A stretch of DNA of 64,000 bases from Aplysia californica. Taxonomy: Eukaryota > Mollusca > Gastropoda > Aplysiida > Aplysiidae. Below, one piece after another: positions 48,401 to 60,720 of this stretch. The position numbers were made by a program, and so were the translations under genes. Positions within the stretch are counted from its first letter, which is position 1. Every line of letters begins with the position of its first letter. The stretch is taken from NCBI RefSeq assembly GCF_000002075.1, contig NW_004797837.1, forward strand, positions 214,171-278,170. The letters are read 5' to 3'. The notes beneath the pieces were generated by a model. The model did not search any database. It was not told the DNA's origin and worked only from the letters and a program-made list of their open reading frames with translations.

Positions 48401-51400
48401 AGAGCTTGATATGTGTGACAGTCATTGAGGATAATGGTATTTTTGCTTGATAAAACTTTTTGAACCTAAATGTGTGTCATTTTCCGAACTCGACTAAATT
48501 CACTTAACTTGATTTGTATAAGTGTAAATCAGAGTGAAGTTGTAACCTTGGCATAAGATGACGGTTGTTGACACTCCACATCCATCGTAACATGGTTGAA
48601 GAAAATGAATGTGAAATTACGGTTTTGGCCCAAACTTATACAAGATAATATAAAGTTGTAAATGTTTCTCTTCATTTAAGTGGGAGAAAACCCAAGGCCT
48701 CCTTTTGGGCTTTTGTTGATTTAGGCTATCTACAATTTATGTTATTCATTGCTTTGTTTGTTCAAGACTTTGGTTTTTATGATAGAACTTTGTTTCTCCA
48801 GAGGCTGAATTTGGTTTTTAAGGTGGATATTTAAAAAAAAAGAAATACTATTGAAGGGTTTAGAGATGCAAAAACCAATAAACACCATTTCAGACTTTTT
48901 TCAAATCACTCCCGCGCTCGGCAATGTCGGAATACATGTACTCTGCATGTGTATAATTTCAGTGTAAAAACCGATATAACCCTCATAAAAACTTCCTGAA
49001 CAAAGAGTTTTTATGCAAAAGCCGATACATCCAGTTCATTTTCCATGCAAAACCAGCTATATCCATTAACTTGAAACACAGTGAATCACTGGCCACAACT
49101 GAGCCCTGTGACTATCGTAACCCTGCGTGAACACTTGGACAAAATGGCATCTCCCGCAGCTCGTGTCGAGGATGAAGCGTCTGTTGTTTTGAACTCGTTT
49201 GGTGGTCTAGATGAGAATGTGAGGCGTTGTAGTCACGGTACAAAATGAAAAGTGAAACCTAGACAGCCACAGCTAGACGAGAAATTGCAAAGTCAAAGAC
49301 GTATGTGGGCGTGCGATGGCAAAACACCATCTATCGCATGCAACCCTAGGTCTACTGCCAATGCCAGTTTGAGTTTCTGTCATGCCAGCGTGCTGTCAGA
49401 AAATGCCCTGAAATTGAGCTGGGACAATTTCTACGCTGCAACGGTAAAATATGAACATGATGTGATTATTTCACACCTTTTGGACATTGCCACGGCCAAG
49501 AGGCCTAGGGTTGCTGTTGGAGTCAGACAAAAATCTAGAGGGCTCTCTGTGAAGTTCATCTGCAAAATTTTGAAGTCGATGGTGCTCCATTGGTGCAGGT
49601 CTGCAAACCAACGTTCCTGTCGGTCTAGGTGAGTCAGAAGAAATTTACAATTCCGTTAATTATTAAACTTAAACTAAGTCTGCAATCTTGTGAAATTGAA
49701 AAAAGTTCTGAATAGATGGTTTTCAATGCCAGGGTAGTCATCAACAAAAGATTTAATGATCACTATTATAATCAAATCATTCTACAGATCACACAAGTCA
49801 CAAAATATTCAAATAAATGAATGAAAGACACCCAAAGTGCAGAGACTTATTTTGTTGTGTGTAATTTACAAATTCAAGCAAGGGATGTGAAGTTAACTTC
49901 TTCGCATTTGAATCAGAACGGAACCACTAGGTTTGATTTTTACATTATATCAGAACCCACGTGTTACAGAGTTCTGAAATAATTTGGTTAGAGCCAATGG
50001 ATGTGACTTACTCAACGCTTTCCTGCTTTAAAAAGTCAGGTACAGTTAGCGATCTCTCCCAGTCATGTTACATCTAGTCCTTCATGATAGATATTAACAA
50101 GACTGAGTACCTTTGTTGCTCCCAGTTTGTTTATCTATTCTTTTTCCTTTTGAATTGAAAAGCATGTTCAAGCTATTTCTTATTTAATCTCATGAATGTT
50201 CTTATTTTTTCTTTCAGGAGTGAAAGACAGTGTCAAGCATAGCTCAAGCCGTATTTGACCAGGGTGCGCCGAAGAAAGAGAATAGGGCCGGAGCAAGAGA
50301 CACTCCAGAAATGAAGGCAAGGAAGGAGAGGATCAGACAACGCGTTGAGTCGGTCCAGTGCAGGTCCAGTCTTTACTCTGTCAAAGACGACCCGGGAAGA
50401 AAATCTCTCCGCATTGACCTCGACGTCTTCAAGATGCATAAGATGTTCGAGCTCCAAAATCACGAACAGGTATTTTTCCCCTCTTTTTTTGCTCTTCAAG
50501 CTGACAAAAAGGAGACACACATCTATCAAGACACATGGCAATTTTATTGAATTGATTCGCATACATTGTGTTTTATTGTGTTAATTATCACAGTGGCATG
50601 ACACAATCATGGTGTTGTTTTGATTATATGACATTTGATCAATAGAAATTAAAAGGTAAATTACAATAATGGCTTCTTCTTGCAGAAAGGATGCTACTGA
50701 CTTGATTGGACTCATTTTGATTTTTTAAACATTATAGAGTAAATTCTGGTGGACATGTATGTAACAAAGGCATAATATTTAAAGATTTTTGAACATTTGA
50801 TGACATTACATGTTGTTGTTTTTTTCAATTTCAGGTTTGTTGTAATTTTTTTAATGACGACTACTCTTTTCGTTTTCAGATCTCATGTAGTTTAACTATA
50901 CATGCATACGGTTTTACTACACCCACCCACCTCATGTAGCGATCCAACTTGCACTGACTCGTCGCAACTCTCTGCGCTGCGCCTCGACCGCTACTCACGC
51001 AGTCTTCAAAAGTCCGTGGCTCACGCCTCGGCCTGTCCTTGGTTTCTTCAATGTCAACCGTACTCGACTACTTTCCCGAGAATCACACAGCTAACCACAT
51101 CTCAGATTTTGTAAAAGATTACCACTTGTTTTAATTTCCAGATTTCTGATGATTTTTAATGAAGATTACTTTTTTCCTTTTTCAGGTCTCCTGATTGTTT
51201 AAAATAAAGATTACTTTACTTTTTTCATGTGCAGGTCTCTTGCTCAGGTAGAGGAAAGGCATTCAAATTGATAAAACTAAGGTTGATTTTTTGCTCTGCA
51301 GGCTGACAAAAACCAGACATACACAAACTCTCAAGACATGACTTTATTGAAACACAACGTTCTTCCTCAGTGGTTTCACTTTGCAGAAAGTACACTACTG

Positions 51401-54400
51401 ATTTGATTTGATAATCCTGGTTATGAGTTTTAATAATAAAGGTTATTTATTCATTGTCTTTTGCAGGGCTCCTATTCCCTGTACTACACTGTCTTCAGGG
51501 GAGACTTCAGACTTTGTTTTGGCCATCCCAACATGGACAGGTGCACTACATGCGAGTGGTATAAGGAGCAAGGAAAACAGGCAGATATTCCGACTGAGCA
51601 GAGAACTGAGTTGGCTGCAGTGTATATTCTGCATCGCAGAAGAGCTCGCAAATTCTATAATGAACTGAAAGTTGTAAGCGAGGACTCTTTAAGTCAATTT
51701 GTTTTGATATGATGCAGAACCAGGTGCTTCCGAAGACCCCCATCGGTGCTGCGTACTACAGTCGGCAGCTGTACCTTTACATCTTTGGGGTCATATGCCA
51801 CAGGGGTAGAAACGGCCCTCATCAGAAAGACGATGTTTTTTTTTTTTTTACATGGTTGGAGTGTGAGAACCACAAAGATTCTAATATGATCGTCTCAGCA
51901 CTCCATCATTTTTTTCACTTTCATCAGCAAGAAATTAAATCCAAGCATGAACTTCGATTATTTAGTGACTCTGCCTATGGGCGGAATAAGAATTTCAACG
52001 TATTGTCTATGCTCGTGGCGGACAGGAAAAAACTTTTCCCTCAAACGGATATATAATGTACACATTTCCAATGCAGGGTCACAGTTATCTCCCAGCTGAT
52101 CATGCCTTTGGGAGAGTAGCCCAGGATGTGAAACGTTTTGAGACAATTACCCTGCTTGACCAATATATTGACATTCTTAGAAGGCATGGCCAGGTCTTTG
52201 AATACGGGTGAGACTGGCAGGCTTTCAATTTAAAAAATGAGACCCAGCGTTTTGTGAAGCAGAAAAGGGAGTTTAGTATTTCAACTGTTTAAAGAATTGT
52301 TATTGATGGAAGTGGGGATAAGGTGAAGGTTTCCGATTCATACTTTGGAGACCTTCACATCCATGGTGTTCTGAAGCAGGGATGGTCGTGGTCCAACTTT
52401 AGACCAACTGTGTTGGAGAAGACATGTTCTATCAAAGAAGCCAAGAAAAGGGATGTGTTCAAATTGAGGCAAGATATGGGTGCAAGTGATGCTGTCATGG
52501 GGTGTTACCGTGACATGATGGCTGTTCGAACATCAGCTGTCAGAAATTCAGATTCTGATTTTGACTAAGAAAACCTGAATGTCACTTTAATACCTCATGC
52601 CAGCTGTCAGAAAGTGAGTGCGCCTGTGTGAGTAGATGTGAGTTTGTGTATATGTATTAATGTGCATGACTTTTATGATGATTGAACGTGAGATTTTGGA
52701 ATTTCATTTTCCATCTTTTTGGTTTGAACTACATGGTATTTCACCCTTTGTTCTAATATGACAGTATGTGTCTTGTATGTTGTTGGTATAGAGTGTTGAC
52801 TTTGATTTGTGGAGCATTGTCTTTTAGATGCATTGAATATGGTTCGTCGACTGTATGATTACAAAACGCTGTGTCTCATTTTTTTTACTCTTACCGTGTC
52901 AGTATTTTTCACATTTTAGCTATACTGATTTAGTTAAAATTTGATTATAAAATACAAACAGTGCATTGCTTTTCTTTTAAAATAATATGTGGTAATGGAC
53001 AACTCATTTTGTAAACATCATACTGTCTTCATCTGTGTCTGTTCATGGAGACTAATGTAATTGTGCTCTCGTAATGTGAAGACCCTGTACTGACCTATCA
53101 ATTAATAATTTATTATGAATGTTCACCTTTTCATCTTTACAACTTCAAATTTTCATGTGGGATGCTAACTTTTTGCACTTGTGTGGAAGTTTTAAGTGTT
53201 TAGCTTGATGGTTTTTTTGTGTGCGAGTGAATTTTGGATATATCTGTTTTTGCATAAAAATGTTTTCCTGGATATCTGATTTTGCACAAAAATAAAAAAT
53301 ATAATCTGCTGTAACTGCTAAAAATATTACTGTAGATTTGAATACTGACTGATTCCTGTTTGTAAAGTACAAAGCTTAAATCAGACAACAGATTTGTGAA
53401 TGAATTGAAAGCTATGTGTGAATAAAATAATCCTCTCGTTCTCAAAACCTGAAATTTGGATATGTCTGTTTTTGCATCTAAACCCTTCTATTGTAAATTT
53501 ATTCTCTTTACTTTTCTCAGCACAACTAAGCTGAATGATTGTGTTATGTTGTTATAGATTTCTAATAGTCTTCACTGTTTTACAATGATATAGAGTATAC
53601 TAGTTGCTCAGATTAGTAGGCCTATTTAGTAACCTTTGTGTTGTTGTAACAATACGAAAGCGTGGGTGGTTGACAGGTGCTCTGATGTGATTTGCTCCTT
53701 CTTTCCTATCAAACAACTATCGTCTTTATCTCTCCTCCTTCTTTTCTATGTTTGTTACTCTCTTGTAACACCTCTAATCTTCGGCATTTATATGACCTTT
53801 TTGTGTTGCAAGTGATGTAAAACTCTTACTAAAACAAAATTTACCAAAGCTTTTTCTGATTTCCCATTTCTCCACAGCGGGCAGTCCTGTGATTGTGTCT
53901 TCAGATGACACAGGGGTGATAACTGGAGTTCAACCAACTGAGGTATTATGGAGGATAAACCTCAACAGTTTGTCAAATAAGGTAAATAAGAAAAGATGAT
54001 ATTTGAGATTTTTGGGGGGGTTAAATTTCTGTACCTTAATCCATTTGAGAATGATAGAAAACTTTGAAAAGTACGGTACAATTCTATATGTAATCACAGA
54101 GACAATGCATAGACTTTAAGAAGTGGTTGGTAAATTGGAAACAGTTGGCAAAGCTGGAACTTCAGGGTAATAATAATTTTTTTGTTTGATTTTTGGGTGT
54201 TGATGTGTCTGATGAAGTGTGAAAAAACTGCAGCATACAGTTGTTACAGTTACAGCATGTGTGTCACGATATGATGAATTAAATCAGGCACTTATCAATT
54301 TATTGGGCATATAAAGCTAACGGGTGTTGGTATCATCTGAAAAGCTTGTTCAGCCTTGCTTCTGATGAAAAAAAAATATCTATCTATCTTGAAGTTGAAA

Positions 54401-57400
54401 AGAAGTTAAAATAAAATGTTTGAGGTGGAAGGATGTGGGGGTTGTCAGGTGTCTGAGGAAAAATTAGCAAGAAAATGGCTGCCAAAGTTTGTTGACTTGC
54501 AAAACTTAAGTATCTTTGGAAACTGCAAATTTCTTTTTTTCTGGTACCTTTGATCAATATTTTTCTGTAAAATTCTCATAAAAATGTGTTTATAAATGGG
54601 CCTAAATGGTGTTGAACAAAAACAAATTGATAAATATTGTCAAATGAAGGAAAATGTGTGGGGGGGTGTTCGATTTGATTATTATGAATAGGAGGAGCTC
54701 CTGATTTCACAAGGACAAAACACTTATTTTTATTTCAAAAGATTCCTGTTACAATGTCTGGTTGTTTGTAGCTTGTAACTGTTGCTATTTTAAAAAGCAT
54801 TCTTTTACCAGTACCTGTTACTTTTGTGCTAATGTTCTGTTTCCTAGTGGCAGCACAAGTTTGACAAGCAAATCTGTGAATTTTTACTTTCAGAACCCGT
54901 CATTGTCAGTGAAAGTCACATGTCTTCTCTCGGCTCAAATGACAGACCCAGCAGGGAACAAACGCCAGTACATACTGGCTGCTGATAATGCCAAAAGAAT
55001 ACACCTGATCAGCAATGGAACTGTTGTGTCATCTTTGGTTGCCCCATCCAACATCACAGCAGTAAGATTTCTGGTCGATGTTTTACTTATTTTGTGCAAT
55101 CAATTTTAGCCCTACTATTAGAAGATCTGAGATACTTTTTGTGAATGACGAGACTATTTTTTTTTTTAAAAGAAAAAAATTGTTTATATCTTTGACAGCT
55201 GACCCGTGGCATGATGTACCTTGATTTAACACTTGGACTTGCTATAAAGGTTGTGAGAATCTGATATCAGTCTTTTGGAAGTCAGCAAATACAAAAGTTT
55301 TTCTTTGTGATTTCTGGTCAATGCAGAGATCATGTAATGGATATAAATTTTATTCCTTTGTGAAGATGATACTGCTGTCACCTGAAATAGATTTCCCAAC
55401 TTTTTAACCTAGAAACCATTGGTTTCTTTAAGTAACCAAGTCCAATCTGCCAATCTTATGCCATTTACATGAGTTAAATGTTATCATGTATGGTATTAAG
55501 AGACTTGTTTTTCCCTCTCTGCTTCAATACTTTGTGCTGTGGGTACACCCCCCCCCCCCCCCACCCACCTCCCTTCCTGTCCTTCTTCAGTTAGACACAC
55601 ATCATTGCATCTGTCAAACATACAAAAACTGATGCGGACATTACAAAAGCACAGAGTAAACAAAGATCCATCTTTGAAACATTCAAAGTTGAACATAGCC
55701 CTTGTTTGTCTGCCCCATCAGGTTGTCTGATGTTTACAATTTGGCTTTATAGTACTGCGGAGAAGGCACTACATACTGGGTATTGCTACTATAAATGGAA
55801 CCTTCTGAAGTGATCAAAATATTTTGGGTGGTAAGCTTCACCTTATTCACTATCTGCTCCTCAGATGACACAGGGTAGATTTATTCCTTCCAGTAAACTC
55901 AACCTCCCATCATCAAATCCATCTGCTTCTGATAGTGAACAAGTGGCACTAGCTGGAGCCAATGGGGCAGTCTACATCATGCACAATTTCAACGTAAGTT
56001 ATTTACCAGTTTCAATAGCCGGTGGCAGACACAAGCATGCCATTTTTAGTTTCTCGCTAAATATCAGACTGGCACTCTAGAAGTTAGTTCTCCACTTCTG
56101 TTTCAAGAATTATCCAACTTTTTGTGTAAGAAACGAAGCTATATCAATTTTGCAGTTCTTAAAAGCTGCTTACAATTTGGCACTCACAGACAGATTTTGA
56201 GCTTCCCAATTTTATTTTGATACACGACATGTATTACTTTGTATTTAAAACACATACATTGTATCGTGAACTTTGTCACAACAAAAAGATTCCTGCATCC
56301 CACCAGTTTCACTATGTCACTATGTTCATGCTAGACTGTGTTATTATTTTTCATGGTATCTATGTACAGCCTTTTGCCTTTCTAGAACTTGTTTGTCAAT
56401 TTTACTGTACATGAAGACCATAAGGTACTTTTAATTATTCCTATTCACATTATATTGCTTTTGTTTTGGATTTCAGGGATTTGTACATTTTGAATTTTGC
56501 TTATTGTAATTGAACGGAGAACATACATATTTCCTTGCTGGCCTCTAGATGAAAAGTCCCAAGATAGTCATGAAACTTCCACGTTTGAATTGCCATATAT
56601 GGTGTTGAAAGGAAGTAGTCCTATCTAGCGCAAGTCATGATCCCCCTTATGTCTAAATTGCCAGCCAGTGATAAATGTTCGACTTCTATTTCCTCAGGTC
56701 ACCCTGGACGACTACGTCAATGCTAAAAGCCCAATAACAAACTTGTGCACAGTGCATCAGCCAGACCAGAGCTCCGATCTGTTGTTGTGTGCCGGAAACT
56801 TCAGCTCTCTTCACTTGTACAGAGATGGGCAGGTGGGCTGCTGTTAGAATGAAGACCACAAGGATTACGTCGCTGTCACAAGCAATCCATTTTAGTCCAA
56901 ATTTTGACATTTTTTATTCCCCCCCCCCAACTTCCAAAGCTCTATGACCGATGCATACACCTTTCAACATTATCAAAATTCAGTTTGATGCTAAGGTCAA
57001 GGCTTACAGTTTTCTTGCTTTTCATGATTCCTGATAGAAACAACACAACAAAAACTAGTTTTTTGTCTCTGGTGTAAAAAGTACCCAAACAGACTTAAAA
57101 GGATTGCCTTGCGACACCGGCGAAATATAGATCACAAGATGGTTGACTCCTCTATTTTAGAAAAAAAAAAGTGCCCTAGTAACTCTGGCAGTAACTTCTA
57201 TGTTATTGCGCTTTAGAGACATGAGGGTTTTTTTGGGGCGGGGATGACGACATTCGCAAAGTGTAGGACCAAAGACTACTGAAGAATTCCTGTCTGAGAT
57301 ACTATACAAGATAACTTGTTCAGCACCAATAGCGATATCTGTTATTATTGCAAATTATATAAATGGTGGACACTTTTTGTGACCATCTTGTAGTGTTTAT

Positions 57401-58100
57401 TATTTGACGGGGTCAAAGGGGAAAGGAATGAAATTGTTAGCTCAGTTTCGGTTCTACCATAGTGATTGTGCACTTACAACACTTGTGCATACTGATTTCT
57501 CTGATGTCAGATGATGCCGTTTTCCCCATTATTTATTCTCCAGAGTCAGTTGTCTATTCCTAATGAAGTAGTAACACTGAAGTGACATGAATTCAAAGGG
57601 CCCGTAATTTAATTGTCCATTGACATTGCACAGAATGAATAAAGACAAGTGCTTAATCATGTCAAGATTTTGATCTGCACTCCAGCACTTATTTCCTCAA
57701 ATAGGCTTTCTGTTCTTGTCCCCCTCAAACTTTGGGAAATAGGGACACTGCTGTAACGAGATATTATGTTTTATCCATCGACTCTTGTTATTGTAGAGTT
57801 CTACTGTAATTGATCGTTACCCTTTGCCAATGATTGTATGTGGTCTAACCCCCATTGACACAATTGATGCCATTTGGGAGGAGGGGCCCTTAATCATTAA
57901 TGGGACAGAAGTCATTTATAAGCGTAACTTTTCCCAGATCTTTTTTGACTAAAATGTTTGTCAATGTTTTCCAGTTACTGACGCAGTTCCCTACAAATGA
58001 CTGGGTGAGCAGTATAGCCACAGTAGATATCAATGGAGACGGCGCATTGGAAGTGGTCATTGGATGTATGGACAGCACAGTAATGGCACTTAAATTGTAG
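45450..58100 (+). CDS. FG-GAP/WD-like beta-propeller protein, not identified
   Basis: I place eight coding exons: 45450-45541, 47701-47794, 48247-48436, 53878-53981, 54894-55061, 55865-55993, 56698-56832 and 57975-58100. All have GT..AG borders and fitting phases, giving 345 residues. The protein is a run of blade-like units: SLIVGCEDGMVRVHDF, NDLIVGDSCGMLTVF, VIVSSDDTGVITGV, QYILAADNAKRIHLI, QVALAGANGAVYIM, LLLCAGNFSSLHLY and a final VDINGDGALEVVIGC. The last carries an FG-GAP/VCBS-type calcium-loop pattern (DxNxDG). That is about seven blades, one propeller. I see no signal peptide or membrane segment, so it is probably an intracellular scaffold. It resembles the propellers of ITFG2 and BBS2/BBS7 in style, but I cannot match it closely to any of them and assign no symbol. 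AATAAA lies 21 nt past the stop (58121). Intron 3 holds a 4.6-kb transposon and intron 4 a MITE. The start is the first ATG after a GC-poor upstream region shared with NRDE2. Confidence 0.8.
46256..47130. mobile_element. second, inverted copy of the 41948 element
   Basis: Text such as CACTGTGACTGGTCATCAAG and GTTGAGATCATTGAACTGCC matches the element at 41948-43298 in reverse. The right end GGATCTTAAGCGGAGACTAC is clear and the left end decayed. It lies in intron 1 of the propeller gene and lacks the repeat B insertion. Confidence 0.65.
48853..53488 (+). mobile_element. 4.6-kb DNA transposon with DUF7869-like transposase, TATT target duplication
   Basis: The left end reads GAAGGGTTTAGAGATGCAAA. 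The right end, on the other strand, reads GAAGGGTTTAGATGCAAAAA, so the ends are inverted repeats that differ by a 2-nt indel. TATT flanks both sides (48849-48852 and 53489-53492), a perfect 4-bp target duplication. Inside each end lie further inverted copies of a motif near ATGCAAAAACAGATATATCC. The element sits in intron 3 of the propeller gene, in the same direction. A 4-bp duplication is the rule in the Sola superfamily, which makes Sola a candidate class; I could not test it. Confidence 0.8.
49144..52568 (+). pseudogene. decayed transposase-like gene of the DUF7869-type family
   Basis: The pieces follow the order of a family common in invertebrate genomes. They are an N-terminal part from ATG 49144 with one in-frame TGA (49246); a PLVQVCKPTFLSV motif near 49580-49617; an apparent exon 50218-50469 (acceptor ttctttcag, donor after HEQ) with RKERIRQRVES and DLDVFKMHKMFEL; an exon from 51467 with FGHPNMDRCTTCEWYK; then FDMMQNQVLPKTPIG, YYSRQLYLYIFGV, LFSDSAYGRNKN, GHSYLPADHAFGRV, GDLHIHGVLKQGW and a stop near 52568. 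Several frame changes and stops lie between 51670 and 52290, so it is dead. FSDSxxGxNKN-type motifs are typical of the family and may hold a catalytic Asp. The paired-Cys DRCTTC may bind zinc. The function as transposase is inferred from the surrounding terminal repeats. Confidence 0.7.
53697..53835 (-). repeat. dispersed repeat B, partial, reversed
   Basis: The reverse complement carries GATTAGAGGTGTTACAAGAG and the AGAAGGAGGAG run of the variant copy at 32456. It lies between the 48853 transposon and propeller exon 4. Confidence 0.5.
54259..54720 (+). mobile_element. MITE family A, copy 3
   Basis: This is a more diverged copy in intron 4 of the propeller gene. The start is GTGTCACGATATGATG and the end GAGCTCCTGATTTCAC. 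The family core AAATTAGCAAGAAAATGGCT is present. Confidence 0.7.
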
Positions 58101-58120
58101 CATATTTCAACAACATTGTA

Positions 58121-58126
58121 AATAAA
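58121..58126 (+). terminator. polyadenylation signal of the propeller gene
   Basis: AATAAA lies 21 nt after the TAG stop of the propeller gene, followed by an A-rich and then a T-rich stretch. A minus-strand AATAAA (58157-58162) is nearby and may serve ARL2, so the two transcripts may end almost on top of each other. Confidence 0.6.
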
Positions 58127-58844
58127 ATCACAAGACCTGAAAACTTTTGGATTTCTTTTATTGAGATTGTTCATCTTCAGTATTTAATCAGCAAGGGAAA
58201 AGATGAGGGTGTAAGTATTTTTTTAAATGTCAAAAAGAAGCTTTCTTTTACATTTATTTTTTCACACTGCACCTAAGTGGGGAACAACAAATCTCTTTCA
58301 GGATTCAAACTTCGTAAACCATGAATGACCAACTGCAACATGGCATTTCCTCAAATGCAGCACTGTTACATATCAGACACTGACAAAAACTAGTTACCTG
58401 ACTAGCTCCAATGTGTAAAAGGCAGATGCTTTTCAGCACACCTTTAGAGGAAACAAAGGAAAGCCTCTTGCTGAGAGCATTTTTTATAAGGGCTGAAATC
58501 AGGTGAAAGCTCAAAGCTCAGGAGAGCTCTTCAGCAATTTCACCTGTCATCATTTGAATGAGAATTTCCTTCCATTTCTCTTGCATTTTATGTAATCAGA
58601 TTCTGCACTTCTCTCAATAGCTTTTTATTCTCTATCATTATCCATAATGAAATGTAGGCTAATTGATGGGATTTTTTTAGACATATCACTTCGAATGAGG
58701 AATCCCCATGGGCAGGCAGCGTGGGGTAAATTGGGAACACAGGTAATCCCTTTTGTGGTATGAATTGTCATGGATATTCGTCTAGACTGGTTTTATGGAA
58801 GTATGTGAACCTAAAATGTCATACAGCAGTAAGACTATTTAATA

Positions 58845-59603
58845 CAGTGAAGTCCCACTTAAATCGAAATCAGGGGGACTGCCAGATTTTCTTTGGTGTA
58901 ACCGAGTTTTTGGTTTAGAGAGGTTACTCGTTTAAAATGCTGGGGAAGAAAATCAGGGATTACATTTTCTTTCGATTTCTCGCTGATTTCTAAAAGATGA
59001 CTTTGCTGTACAGTATTTATTGAAAAATACAGTAGGTGTGTTGTCTAAGTTTGCTATCAATTTGAGGCATTGGAATGATAAATGTCAACCTCTGCAGTGC
59101 AATACAAATGACAAAGATTGGGGCTGAGGTGACAATGAATAAAACTCCTAAAAATACACCACTGCAGCTTCCCAATCAAAATAATAATGGACAACATTCT
59201 CTCTATGCCGTTAGGCGGCTCTTCCTGAAATAATATCACAAAAGATTTCATAGCTTAAGCTTACATTCATTCTCAACATTCCTACGAACCCTGAGAAGGG
59301 GCCCCTTTACTTTAGCACACTCACATTATACAAACATACCGATGTGTCTCAGTCATATTGTAAAATAACCAACGGGAACTCGAAAACAATGAAGCAGATA
59401 ACTGCACATAACTGCAACACAAAGATTCAGGCTATTTGACATGAAAACGTTGAAGGCTTAAGACTCAAAGTCAAAGCTCTGCATGATATATATATCCATA
59501 AAAAGGAGGGATGGTGTGTTCCTGGTGTTTCAAAATACACTCTCAGGTTTCATGACACTACTAGGTAGATGTCCATATGCCAACCTTATAACGGGACTTA
59601 CTG
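58845..59603. mobile_element. pogo/Tigger-like non-autonomous element (about 760 bp)
   Basis: The left end is CAGTGAAGTCCCACTTAAAT and the right end, reversed, CAGTAAGTCCCGTTATAAGG, both next to TA. The left end resembles the left end at 19045. The right pairing is less sure. It lies just past the ARL2 stop, perhaps within its 3' UTR. Confidence 0.5.
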
Positions 59604-59747
59604 TATTTTTGTCATAGCACAAAGCCCTTTCAGACGTCAAAAAAAACAAAAGTTGCCAAGACATTTCTCTGGGTGCACTTCTGACATGACATAAGATACA
59701 ATTTGCACAACATTCACACTAATGTACAAAGCCTCCATCAAATATAT

Positions 59748-60568
59748 TTAATCCATGGTAAATATTCGAGAAGCAATATCGTTTACAACCCAGTCCATTC
59801 CATTCAGTAAATTGTCTCCTGTGACTGCACTGCAGTCTTGAATCAGCCAGTGATGTGTCTTTATGGAGTCGAGGTCCAATGCCTAGACAAAAATCAAAAC
59901 ATCAGATCATCAGCTGATACACGTTTACAAAATGGGTTTTACCAGTACAGTCTAAAATGCACACATAGTGAATTCAGCAGAACATGGAAATCTTTTATGA
60001 ATTTCACTATGCACATGTTATGAGTACAAAGGAAATACTTGTATGAGTATAAATTTGGGACCTGAAAATATGTTCACTATGTATACATTTTGCTATGTGC
60101 ATGTTTGCTGAGTGCGTGCAGGAACATAATCTTTAGCAACATATCACTATGAAAAATAAAGTCCTCACCACACAACAGCTAATTTGAAAAAAGTAACATG
60201 ACTATAGTCCCAGTACTCAAAACATGATGCTTAAGTTAAAACACACTTTATAGTGGTTTGTGCACAATGATGTGATTGAAAAGACTATCTGGCAGCTTGA
60301 AAGAGAAATCCAAGGTCTAGGAAGAAATCTTTTGAGACCAAAAAGTCACTGTTGATAAGCGGAGCATGCGGTGGAAACAGCAAGACACCAAGATATCCTG
60401 ACAGTCATTGGTGCAGTCAGGACGACTATTCAATTCAACGTTCAGTGTTCAATTTTTCACATCACAAAGACTGCAAATTTTCCTCACCTCTCTGATTTCT
60501 TTGGCAGTCAGTGACCCTGGGAGATCCTGTTTATTGGCAAATACTAGCAGTGTAGCCCCTGCCAGTCT
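59748..60568 (-). CDS. ARL2: ADP-ribosylation factor-like 2, two last coding exons
   Basis: ARL2 is a small GTPase that binds tubulin cofactor D, BART and PDE-delta and acts in tubulin folding, mitochondria and release of lipidated cargo. Only the 3' part is in the window. Exon 60568-60488 reads [18 protein letters not shown] and on to IRE; it holds the G4 motif NKQD. The last exon, 59882-59748, has [18 protein letters not shown] with the G5 motif SAVTG, then [14 protein letters not shown] and a stop. The SAVTG form and DSIKTHHW point to ARL2 rather than ARL3 (SCSALTG). The exons that carry the P-loop and switch regions were not seen between 60569 and 64000 and must lie past the right edge. 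The gene converges on the propeller gene. A minus-strand AATAAA near 58157-58162 could end a 1.6-kb 3' UTR. Confidence 0.88.
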
Positions 60569-60720
60569 CTGAAACCAAGCAGAATAAAATAAGAAAATGA
60601 TATCAATTCATGGTACATGTTGGTAGATAATACTTCATGCTCTTTCACAAGACAGCCAACATAATTCTGGCTGCAACAACTTTAGACAGTCTTTAACATA
60701 ATTTTATATTAGCAGCTTAA

